Assembly (NCBI GenBank): GCA_003164255.1
Contig: PLST01000463.1
Location: forward strand, 913-7,933
Source: Acidobacteriaceae bacterium
Lineage (GTDB): Bacteria > Acidobacteriota > Terriglobia > Terriglobales > Acidobacteriaceae
Reading direction: 5' to 3'
Length of the DNA: 7,021 nucleotides
Part shown: positions 1-6,074 of the stretch, one piece after another
Position numbering within the stretch: position 1 is the first letter of the stretch
Layout: each line of letters starts with the position of its first letter
Notes under the pieces: model-generated
Seen by the model: the letters and a program-made list of their open reading frames with translations, nothing else
What the model was told of the DNA's origin: nothing
The model's database searches: none
Position numbers and translations under genes: made by a program

Positions 1-63
1 TACCATACGGCAAGCCGCGAGGGCCTTTGCTGTTTTTATCTGATCCAGGAGTTGACCTGCGAC

Positions 64-89
64 CTGGCGTAGAGCAGTCACGACGCCAG
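64..89 (-). terminator. Possible 3' hairpin after the hydrolase gene
   Basis: A perfect 7-bp inverted repeat, CTGGCGT (64-70) and ACGCCAG (83-89), encloses a 12-nt loop. It begins 10 bp past the TAG stop of the minus-strand hydrolase gene, where a transcript-end hairpin would be expected. No T-run follows on the minus strand, so it is not a canonical intrinsic terminator. It may be a Rho-associated or RNA-stabilising hairpin, or chance. The rest of 1-99 shows no gene I can support. Confidence 0.25.
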
Positions 90-99
90 CCCGACCAAT

Positions 100-2328
100 C
101 TACACGGCGTAGTCCAGGGCGACAACCTCATGGATGTCGATCGCCGGCACCTCGATCACGATTGCGCCATTCTCTTCCCGATAGTGAACATCCGTGCCGG
201 CTGCGAGGAGCCGTGCGCTCTTGACGCGGCGACCCTCAGGAACTCGAATGCGGACCACTTGTCTGGAGAGCGGGATGACCTCGCGCAGTGGCCCCTTCAT
301 CATCATGGGATTCGTCAGGTTTACCAGATGCACGGTCATGGAGTTCTTCTGTTCCCAGATCGACACATCGAGGACGCCTTTGCCCTGCACCGACAAGGGT
401 GCGGACTCATCCGTGGCCCAGGCAACGGCGTTACGCAGCAGCATGGCATGATCGAAACTCATCACATCCCAGAACGTACGATCGATATCGCCCGGAAAGT
501 AAACCACGCGGCCCTTCCCCACCTGACGCACAAACACTCCTGCATCGTGAGTCGTTTCTTTCGGCGGGAAACACTCCTCCATGGGAAGGTCAGCATAGGT
601 TGGAATCACGGTCAGGGGCGAATACTGATTCGCGTTGATGGGAACCACGTGAACCCTGCGAATGGAATTGATGATCCGGCCCGCATCCTCAAATCCCGCC
701 ACCAACGGATGATGTTGTCCGGTGCCCGAATCTTTCTTGAGTTCAAGATAGGAGTTCTGCATCGGGCCTTCCTTGCTGCCTGCGTACGATGCTCCAAAGA
801 GAGACGCAAGTCCGAAATCCGGCCGCGGTACGCCCCACTCGTCATAAAGTGAAGTCTCGTACGTCGCGATGATGCTTCCGCCGCGATCGACGAACTCACT
901 GATCTGTTTGCACTGTTCCGTTGAGAGCGCCGCGATGTTCGGAAAGATAAGCGTGCGATATTGATCGACATGTTCCCGATCGAGCAGGCGATCATGGACC
1001 ATTTCGAAGGGGACTCTGGCTTCGACCAGTGCATGGTAGAAGCCGAGGCCCGGCTCATCGACCTTGGCGGCTGCTTCCGGTCCACCATAAAACCAGGCGG
1101 ATTGCTGCGAGTAGACCAGACCGACCCGCGCCAGCGACTTTTCGTTCCGAAAATAATCCTCGTTTGCGTAGTGCCACTTGAACACTTCCTCGATGACGGG
1201 GAACCAGCGCATATCCATTGGCTTTGCGTTGAATTTTGTAAAGGTCGGACGAAAACCCTGGGCAATTCCATCGGCCATCCAGAGGCGCAGTTCGGCGGCG
1301 CTCTGTACTGAATCCTTCCAGCGGTACTTATCTTCGAGCCCTACGCTGGTAAGGCTCGCAATTGCCTTCCGGCCCATGGTGGAGCGAAACTCCTTCGCGC
1401 TTTTGCCGGCAGCCCATGGGGGCGTTAACCCGGCTCTCCCTTGACGGTCCGCGCAAGCTGTGGGCATCAGAGCTCCCAAGGTCTTCATGTCGAGATCGCT
1501 GAGCGTTCCGCCGCCGCCATTGGCGAGGAAGCTTGCATTGGGGTTGATTTTCTGGATCGCATTGTTCCACACGTGCCAGAGCTCAAAGAGCCGCTGCTGA
1601 TGCCAGACAATGTACTCGCGCCGAGCTTTGTCCTGGGGGTCGAGGGTGCGCGGAAGATCGAGACCGGAGAAGGCATGGAAGTTGCTTTGGCAGTGTTCGC
1701 AGTAGCACATGCCGTTTCCAGCCCATCTGTTGGTAAAGATGCCGTCCGTCATGTACTTCGTCATGATCTCCTGGTGCACGGCGGTCATGAATTCAAAGTT
1801 GTACGGCCCCAACGCGCATGTGAGCCAAAAGTCCGGATCGGATGCGTGACGCCGCTTTTTGCCATTCTCATCCACGGTGAGCCAGTCAGGGTGGGCATCG
1901 TACACGTCCTGATGACAGGCATGCGGATCGGTGCGGGCGACCACATTCATGCCGAGAGCCCGGCAGCCCCTGGCAATGTCGCCAAACGCATCCCGATCGC
2001 CAAGCCACTTGCTGCGATAGTGCATGGGAATCTGCGTGGGATAAAAGGCCACGCATCCGCCTGCGTTCAAAATAGTGGCGTCCGCATGGATCTTCTTGAA
2101 GTAATCCAGCCAGAACTGCAGATCGTAGTTGCCTGGATCGTCCTCAACAAAACTCAGCTGGGCCCAGCGCATCGGCCGGCTGTACCAGCCTTCAGGCTGC
2201 TCGCCTGCGTCGCCGGCAGCGGGCGGAACGATGGCTGCGAGCGCCGACTGCTGGCCCTCAAATCCAACCAGGCAGCCCGCGGAAAGAGCCGCGGTCTGCT
2301 TTAGGAACTTCCTTCGTGTGCTGCCCAT
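100..2328 (-). CDS. Tat-exported GHL6-like glycoside hydrolase with beta-galactosidase trimerisation-like domain
   Basis: This 742-residue protein is probably exported folded through the Tat system and probably acts on a glycoside in the periplasm or outside the cell; the substrate is unknown. Residues 3-10 (STRRKFLK) match the twin-arginine motif. A hydrophobic stretch and A-L-A (29-31) give a likely cleavage site after residue 31. Residues about 48-395 look like the TIM barrel of the 'hypothetical glycosyl hydrolase 6' group. This includes the segment with ARTDPHA (131-137), the TDGIFTN segment (194-200) and a Cys cluster C208, C210, C213 resembling the metal-binding cysteines of some GH42 enzymes. 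Residues about 400-640 resemble the Rossmann-like GH42 trimerisation domain (RVGLVYS at 401, TLIFPN at 459, DRGGSIIATYE at 481). Residues about 650-742 are beta-rich. ATG at 2328 is supported by AGGGGG seven bases upstream. Family assignment is from recall of motifs. The catalytic acids are not identified. Confidence 0.8.
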   Translation of the reverse strand: MGSTRRKFLKQTAALSAGCLVGFEGQQSALAAIVPPAAGDAGEQPEGWYSRPMRWAQLSFVEDDPGNYDLQFWLDYFKKIHADATILNAGGCVAFYPTQIPMHYRSKWLGDRDAFGDIARGCRALGMNVVARTDPHACHQDVYDAHPDWLTVDENGKKRRHASDPDFWLTCALGPYNFEFMTAVHQEIMTKYMTDGIFTNRWAGNGMCYCEHCQSNFHAFSGLDLPRTLDPQDKARREYIVWHQQRLFELWHVWNNAIQKINPNASFLANGGGGTLSDLDMKTLGALMPTACADRQGRAGLTPPWAAGKSAKEFRSTMGRKAIASLTSVGLEDKYRWKDSVQSAAELRLWMADGIAQGFRPTFTKFNAKPMDMRWFPVIEEVFKWHYANEDYFRNEKSLARVGLVYSQQSAWFYGGPEAAAKVDEPGLGFYHALVEARVPFEMVHDRLLDREHVDQYRTLIFPNIAALSTEQCKQISEFVDRGGSIIATYETSLYDEWGVPRPDFGLASLFGASYAGSKEGPMQNSYLELKKDSGTGQHHPLVAGFEDAGRIINSIRRVHVVPINANQYSPLTVIPTYADLPMEECFPPKETTHDAGVFVRQVGKGRVVYFPGDIDRTFWDVMSFDHAMLLRNAVAWATDESAPLSVQGKGVLDVSIWEQKNSMTVHLVNLTNPMMMKGPLREVIPLSRQVVRIRVPEGRRVKSARLLAAGTDVHYREENGAIVIEVPAIDIHEVVALDYAV

Positions 2329-2335
2329 TGTTCGG

Positions 2336-2341
2336 CCCCCT
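2336..2341 (-). promoter_or_regulatory. Ribosome binding site of the hydrolase gene
   Basis: On the minus strand AGGGGG lies seven bases before ATG 2328. It is a strong Shine-Dalgarno sequence and fixes the start directly ahead of the twin-arginine signal peptide. Confidence 0.75.
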
Positions 2342-2368
2342 GCAATACGGATTTGGAAACAGAAATGT

Positions 2369-2402
2369 TCTGCGCCCGGTTTCTTTCGAATACGGGCGCA
2401 GA
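2369..2402 (-). promoter_or_regulatory. 10-bp perfect inverted repeat in the hydrolase leader (operator or RNA hairpin)
   Basis: TCTGCGCCCG (2369-2378) and CGGGCGCAGA (2393-2402) are exact reverse complements separated by 14 bases. The repeat lies about 41-74 bases upstream of the hydrolase ATG. No T-run follows on either strand, so it does not look like an intrinsic terminator. It could be an operator with half-sites about 24 bp apart centre to centre, or a GC-rich stem in the 5' leader. I cannot tell which from one sequence, and I see no convincing -35/-10 pair nearby. Confidence 0.45.
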
Positions 2403-2599
2403 GATATCGTACGGGTTAGTGGTTCAGTTTTGCAGCAAATTGGATTTGACGGCCAGTTGCGGCGTCCTTCACCAATTCTCCGCCGGCTGAGTTGCCAGAA
2501 GACGACCTATTCCGGAATCTGCGCGCCCGAGGTGGACGTTGCGTCAACAGGAACGGTGATGGATTGCGGCGTATTCCCTCTTGTGGCGCGAGTAGCTCA

Positions 2600-3220
2600 T
2601 CAGGCGTGGACCAGGGCCTCGAATAGTTCTTCGAGGACTGCCTTCATCTGAAGCTTGGGAAAGAGGTGGGGCTTAAAGTGGCTCTCGAGAGCAACCGCGC
2701 TCAAGACCGCTCCCATGATGGCCAGGCGGCGCTCAACCCCCACGCGCGCCGGCTTGCTGAGGCCGTCGCCGAAGAGCAATTTGATGAGGTCGTGAACGGA
2801 GGAGCTTGCCACCTTCTCATACAGCTTCAACAACTTGTCCCGTGACTCTGGCCGTCTAAGGGCGTACAGCTTGAACTCCAGCATGAGCGTGCCCCAGGAC
2901 TGGTCGCTCACCTGGGCGCCGAGCCATTGCTTGAAGATTGCGAGTCTCTTGCTGACAATGGGCTCAATCTCCAGCGCCTGGCGCATCGCTGTGTATTTGG
3001 TCAGTACCCGCTGCTCCATTAGGGCCAAAAACACATCCTCCTTGCTGGTGTAGTGCGCATAGATGGCGCCACGGGAGTAGCCGGCTCGCGCCGCGACTTC
3101 TTCAAGCTGAGTCTTTTCAAAGCCTTGCTCTGAGAATATTTCCTGGGCGGCATCCAGAATCTTTGCCACTGTCTCGGCAGTTCGGAGCTGCGGTTTGTTC
3201 TTTTTTCGTTGCTGGGCCAT
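2600..3220 (-). CDS. TetR/AcrR-family transcriptional repressor
   Basis: This is a predicted 206-residue DNA-binding repressor, typical in length for the TetR family. After a basic tail (QQRKKNKP) the N-terminal helix ILDAAQEIFSEQGF (21-34) leads into the helix-turn-helix, TQLEEVAARAGYSRGAIYAHY (about 37-57). The conserved G-x-IYxHY-x-SKEDVF block follows. The remainder, about 70-206, is helical and variable, as expected of the ligand-binding and dimerisation domain, and gives no clue to the ligand. ATG 3220 is preferred: AAGAAAG lies six bases upstream. An in-frame TTG at 3238 would add six residues (MSRKIE), but it has no clear Shine-Dalgarno and would sit only about 14 bases from the predicted transcript start. 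The gene is divergent from a drug-efflux-type operon and shares a control region with it, so it most likely represses both itself and the pump. Confidence 0.9.
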   Translation of the reverse strand: MAQQRKKNKPQLRTAETVAKILDAAQEIFSEQGFEKTQLEEVAARAGYSRGAIYAHYTSKEDVFLALMEQRVLTKYTAMRQALEIEPIVSKRLAIFKQWLGAQVSDQSWGTLMLEFKLYALRRPESRDKLLKLYEKVASSSVHDLIKLLFGDGLSKPARVGVERRLAIMGAVLSAVALESHFKPHLFPKLQMKAVLEELFEALVHA

Positions 3221-3226
3221 TTCGAT

Positions 3227-3233
3227 CTTTCTT
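3227..3233 (-). promoter_or_regulatory. Ribosome binding site favouring the ATG start of the tetR gene
   Basis: AAGAAAG on the minus strand is six bases before ATG 3220. It is moderate rather than strong, but better than anything preceding the alternative TTG at 3238. It overlaps the -35 element of the opposite, pump-directed promoter. Confidence 0.5.
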
Positions 3234-3260
3234 GACAATTGCTGCTGCTCTCAACATAAT
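3232..3260 (+). promoter_or_regulatory. Sigma-70-type promoter of the efflux operon
   Basis: TTGACA (3232-3237), a perfect -35, is followed after exactly 17 bp by CATAAT (3255-3260), a 5/6 match to the -10 consensus. Transcription would begin near 3267, inside the palindrome at 3261-3280, and leave a leader of about 34 bases before ATG 3301. A bound repressor would cover the start site. Confidence 0.7.
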
Positions 3261-3286
3261 AATACACACGCGTATGTATTTTTCAA
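3259..3286 (-). promoter_or_regulatory. Promoter of the tetR gene, divergent and overlapping
   Basis: Reading leftward, TTGAAA (3286-3281) and TATTAT (3264-3259) are each 5/6 matches to consensus, separated by 16 bp. Transcription would begin near 3252, giving a leader of about 32 bases that includes the AAGAAAG ribosome site. The spacer is almost wholly occupied by the 3261-3280 palindrome, which suggests autorepression. Confidence 0.55.
3261..3280. promoter_or_regulatory. Predicted TetR operator shared by both promoters
   Basis: AATACACACGCGTATGTATT is a 20-bp palindrome with nine of ten base pairs symmetric; the only mismatched pair is 3267/3274. The half-site, AATACAYACG, resembles the TACATAC/GTATGTA half-sites of AcrR-type TetR operators. 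It sits directly downstream of the rightward -10 and between and overlapping the -35 and -10 of the leftward promoter. Binding by the adjacent TetR protein is inferred from position and symmetry. Confidence 0.75.
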
Positions 3287-3300
3287 ATCAAATTCGCACC

Positions 3301-4818
3301 ATGTCACGTCCGGCAGCCGTTGTGGCCCTTCTGCTGGCAGCCGCAGCGGTGGACTGCCGGGCCCAGAGCACCAGGGCCCTCCAACTGCCACTCTCGGCAA
3401 ATGCGCAATCCGGGGCCTCGGTCGAGCAATCCGCTACGCCGTCGATGTCGTCGAGCGTGAACACAATCAACACGCAGGTGCGTGTCCAGGGCAGTTACAG
3501 CGGAAGCGCGCTTGATTCGACTGCGCCAAGCGGCGCTATTACCCTCACATTTCCTGAGGCGATTCGCCGCGCGCTCGAGTTCAACCTTGGCAAGATTGGC
3601 GCGGACGCAGCTTCGCTTCAGGCCCAGGCGCAGCGCATCTCCGTTCTCAGCTCCCTTTTGCCCACAGTCAGTGCCAGCCTCTCAGAGAACGCAGCCAAGG
3701 CGGACCTTCAGGCGGAGGGCTTCAATTCAAGCCTCTTTGGCAGTTCGCTCGGCTTCAGCTTTCCGAATACTGTGGGGCCGTTCCATTACTACGACCTTCG
3801 CGGTTCGATGCAGCAAAGCATTCTTGACCTCACCGGGGTACATAATTATCGATCTGCCCGGGAATCAGCCGATGCCGCCAACCTGGACGCGCGCCAGGCG
3901 CGAGAGGAAGTTGTGCTCGCAGTAACGGGCGCTTATCTCCAACTGATGGCAACCTCGGCACTGATCGACGAGCAGCGGACCGAGGTGCAGTACGCAGAGG
4001 CAAGCTACAAGCAGGCAAGAGCCATGGCGGACGCCGGCAACAAAGCTCCCATCGATGCCAATCGCGGCCTGGTGGAGTTGCAGACGGAACAGCAGCGCCT
4101 GCGTTCTCAGTTAGGCGATTGCGAAAAGCAAAAGAATGCTCTTGCACGGTTGATTGGATTGCCGCTCGGTCTTGACATTTCCATCGCCGAAAAATTGGAA
4201 ACACAGCCTTATGACACAGCACCGCTCGAGGAACTGATCCATCGCGCATGGTCTCAGCGCCAGGATCTGAAGGCCGCGGATGCGCAGCTGCACGCGGCCA
4301 TTGAAGCGCGCAAAGCGGCTGGCGACGAGCGGTTACCTTCAGCAAAAGTCGAGGGCTTCTATGGCGTTGAGGGCATCAATCCCAACCAGGGAAATGGGAT
4401 CTTTCAAGCGTCGGCATCGGTCAATATTCCGATTTTTAGCGGTGGCCGCCTCCATGCCGACGCCGTTCAAGCCGATGCTGTTGTCACAGAGCGCAAGGCC
4501 GAACTCTCCAATGCTCGAGGCGCGGTTGAGTTGGACGTGCGCAATGCGTATATCGATTTGAACGTGGCCAACGACCAAGTAGCGACGGCTGAGAGCAACC
4601 GAACGCTGGCTCTTGCCACCTTGCAGCAGTCGCAGGACCGATTCGCGGTGGGCGTTGCGGACTCGGTTGAGGTAGTCAACTCGCAAGAGGCGTTGGCTGC
4701 AGCCGACCATGACTACGTGAGCAGCCTGTTCTCACAGAATCTGGCCAAGATCACCCTGGCCCACGCCATGGGCGAAGCCGAAAAAGATCTTCCCAACATC
4801 TTCAAAGGGAGCAAGTAG
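3301..4818 (+). CDS. TolC-like outer-membrane efflux channel (OEP family)
   Basis: This is the predicted outer-membrane exit duct of a tripartite pump, 505 residues from ATG 3301. Residues 1-21 form a Sec signal peptide (MSRPAAV, a Leu/Ala core, then C-R-A before Q22). C19 is preceded by Asp and does not fit a lipobox. A Ser/Ala/Thr/Gln-rich segment spans about 22-78. Two OEP repeats follow: about 80-290 (TLTFPEAIRRALEFN at 81, VVLAVTGAYLQL at 204) and about 305-495 (IPIFSGGRLHADA at 376, DVRNAYIDL at 412, DRFAVGVADSVEVV at 446). These are the coiled-coil barrel signatures. An in-frame ATG at 3274 would add nine residues, but it lies inside the operator and only about 7 bases from the predicted transcript start, so 3301 is preferred. 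No clear Shine-Dalgarno precedes either start. It is the first gene of the operon, and its stop codon directly abuts the adaptor's ATG. Confidence 0.88.
   Translation: MSRPAAVVALLLAAAAVDCRAQSTRALQLPLSANAQSGASVEQSATPSMSSSVNTINTQVRVQGSYSGSALDSTAPSGAITLTFPEAIRRALEFNLGKIGADAASLQAQAQRISVLSSLLPTVSASLSENAAKADLQAEGFNSSLFGSSLGFSFPNTVGPFHYYDLRGSMQQSILDLTGVHNYRSARESADAANLDARQAREEVVLAVTGAYLQLMATSALIDEQRTEVQYAEASYKQARAMADAGNKAPIDANRGLVELQTEQQRLRSQLGDCEKQKNALARLIGLPLGLDISIAEKLETQPYDTAPLEELIHRAWSQRQDLKAADAQLHAAIEARKAAGDERLPSAKVEGFYGVEGINPNQGNGIFQASASVNIPIFSGGRLHADAVQADAVVTERKAELSNARGAVELDVRNAYIDLNVANDQVATAESNRTLALATLQQSQDRFAVGVADSVEVVNSQEALAAADHDYVSSLFSQNLAKITLAHAMGEAEKDLPNIFKGSK
4805..4811 (+). promoter_or_regulatory. 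Ribosome binding site of the adaptor gene, inside the TolC-like gene
   Basis: AAGGGAG, seven bases before ATG 4819, lies within the last codons of the upstream gene, whose TAG is immediately followed by the ATG. This arrangement suggests translational coupling. Confidence 0.75.
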
Positions 4819-6072
4819 ATGAGCGCCGAAACTCAGACTGAAAAACCCACGCAGCCTCAATCGGAACCAGCAGGCCGATCGGATGAGGCCGGCATCGAAA
4901 GCACCCCGCGCCACCGCTTCAATCCGGTGATCATTGGCGCAATTGTTCTCGTGCTCCTCCTGGTTGCCATCGGAATCTATCTCTACACCCGGCAGTATGA
5001 AACCACCGATGACGCCCAGGTGGACGGACACCTGAATCCGATTGCCTCCCGCATCGACGGAACCATCACTGCTGTGCATGCGGACGACAACCAGATCGTC
5101 CAGGCCGGGGCCCTGCTGGTGGAGCTCGATCCCTCAGACGACAAAATTGCACTCGAGCAGGCCACCGCGCAATACGATCAGGCCACGGCTCAACTTAATG
5201 CAACGCACCCGAATGTTCCCATCACGCGCATCAACAACAGCAGCGACCTTTCATCGCAGCAAGCCGAGGTACAGGGAGCCGAGGCTTCGCTTGCCGCCGC
5301 GCAGCACGATCTTGACGGCGCAGTAGCCCGTCTCAAGGAGGCGCAGGCAACCAACGAGCGCGATCAGGCGGATTATCTCCGTTACAAGGACCTGAACGAC
5401 AAGCAGGAAGTCGCGCGCACTCTCTACGACCAGGCAAAAGCCACAGCAGAAGCGCAAACGCAAATCGTAGCTGCAAGCGTTGCGGCCGTCGCGTCCTCGC
5501 AGAAAACGGTAGAGCTTCGCGCGTCGCAACTAGCCGAGGCGCGCAGCAAGCTCACGCAGGTACAAAACAGAGCCCCACTGCAACTGGCTGCCCAGGAGGC
5601 CGACATTAAGGGCCAACAGGCCAATGCCGAGGCAACACAGGCGGCTCTGGAACAAAGCCGGCTCAACCTTGCCTACACCCGCATTCCTGCTCCGGTCGCT
5701 GGCGTTGTTACTGAGCGCAGCGCGGAAGTCGGTGAACGCATCAGCAAGGGCCAGCAGCTTTTCATGATCGTGCAGATCGACGATCTTTGGGTCACCGCCG
5801 ACTTTAAAGAAACGCAGCTGGCCAAAATGCGCCCTGGGGAGCGCGTCACAATCCATGTCGACGCACTGTCGCGCGACTTTGACGGTACCGTGGAAAGCAT
5901 GCCCGCCGTTACAGGTTCCCGCACCAGCGTATTGCCTCCTGAAAATGCGACCGGCAATTACGTGAAGGTGATTCAGCGGCTGCCCGTCCGTATTCGCTTC
6001 AAAGCCGGCCAGAAAGATCTCGATAAGCTTCGCCCGGGCATGTCCGTCGAGCCCAAAGTGTGGTTGGACTAA
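4819..6072 (+). CDS. emrA: EmrA/HlyD-family periplasmic adaptor (membrane-fusion protein)
   Basis: This 417-residue protein should link the inner-membrane transporter to the outer-membrane channel. Residues 1-33 are a polar Gln/Glu/Pro-rich cytoplasmic tail. Residues about 36-56 (NPVIIGAIVLVLLLVAIGIYL) form a single membrane anchor. YETTDDAQVDGHL (60-72) is the typical EmrA junction. The two lipoyl halves are about 75-105 (DGTITAVHADDNQIVQAG) and about 284-320 (TRIPAPVAGVVTERSAEVGE). Between them, about 105-283, is an Ala/Gln-rich heptad-like helical hairpin. The beta-barrel region carries LWVTADFKETQLAKMRPGE (323-341) and the family hallmark PPENATGNYVKV (373-384), followed by IQRLPVRI. The ending LRPGMSVEPKVW is also typical. 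Length is slightly above E. coli EmrA (about 390). The stop lies 2 bp before the transporter start. The assignment to an EmrA-type adaptor is strong; the substrate is unknown. Confidence 0.93.
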   Translation: MSAETQTEKPTQPQSEPAGRSDEAGIESTPRHRFNPVIIGAIVLVLLLVAIGIYLYTRQYETTDDAQVDGHLNPIASRIDGTITAVHADDNQIVQAGALLVELDPSDDKIALEQATAQYDQATAQLNATHPNVPITRINNSSDLSSQQAEVQGAEASLAAAQHDLDGAVARLKEAQATNERDQADYLRYKDLNDKQEVARTLYDQAKATAEAQTQIVAASVAAVASSQKTVELRASQLAEARSKLTQVQNRAPLQLAAQEADIKGQQANAEATQAALEQSRLNLAYTRIPAPVAGVVTERSAEVGERISKGQQLFMIVQIDDLWVTADFKETQLAKMRPGERVTIHVDALSRDFDGTVESMPAVTGSRTSVLPPENATGNYVKVIQRLPVRIRFKAGQKDLDKLRPGMSVEPKVWLD

Positions 6073-6074
6073 CG

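Larger units (their letters stand above)
2329..2599. other. Intergenic gap between the hydrolase and tetR genes
   Basis: This 271-bp stretch between two minus-strand genes contains no ORF with coding support. It holds the hydrolase ribosome binding site (2336-2341) and the inverted repeat at 2369-2402. I see no good intrinsic terminator for the upstream tetR gene and no near-consensus promoter for the hydrolase. The gap is long enough for the hydrolase to have its own promoter, but low-level readthrough from tetR cannot be excluded. Confidence 0.6.

Noticed and set aside
130..852. Plus-strand reading frame of 240 codons opposite the 3' part of the hydrolase
   Set aside because: It is antisense to conserved coding sequence, rich in His/Arg, has no domain motif and no convincing ribosome site.
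1441..2304. Long plus-strand reading frame (287 codons) opposite the hydrolase
   Set aside because: It is fully antisense to a protein with a clear Tat signal and domain motifs, lacks a recognisable family signature, and is typical of antisense frames in GC-rich genes.
2403..2413. TACGAT near the hydrolase leader as a -10 box on the minus strand
   Set aside because: Only 4/6 matches, and no acceptable -35 lies 16-18 bp upstream.
2429..2439. TTTGC-A-GCAAA, a possible LacI-like half-site pair upstream of the hydrolase
   Set aside because: Five-base arms are expected by chance, it lacks the central CG usual in LacI-type operators, and no promoter is recognisable beside it.
2509..2518. Perfect 10-bp palindrome ATTCCGGAAT in the gap between tetR and the hydrolase
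   Set aside because: It is too short and isolated; no promoter or second copy nearby gives it a role.
100..3220. A functional link between the hydrolase and the efflux system
   Set aside because: The hydrolase is separated by 271 bp, has its own ribosome site, lacks the shared palindrome upstream and has no motif tying it to the pump. Adjacency alone is not enough.
3220..3238. TTG 3238 as the start of the tetR gene
   Set aside because: It has no clear ribosome site and a very short predicted leader. ATG 3220 has AAGAAAG at proper spacing and gives the usual basic N-terminus.
3830..4345. Minus-strand reading frame inside the TolC-like gene
   Set aside because: It is antisense to the OEP repeats and has an Arg/Pro/Ala-rich composition typical of a shadow frame.
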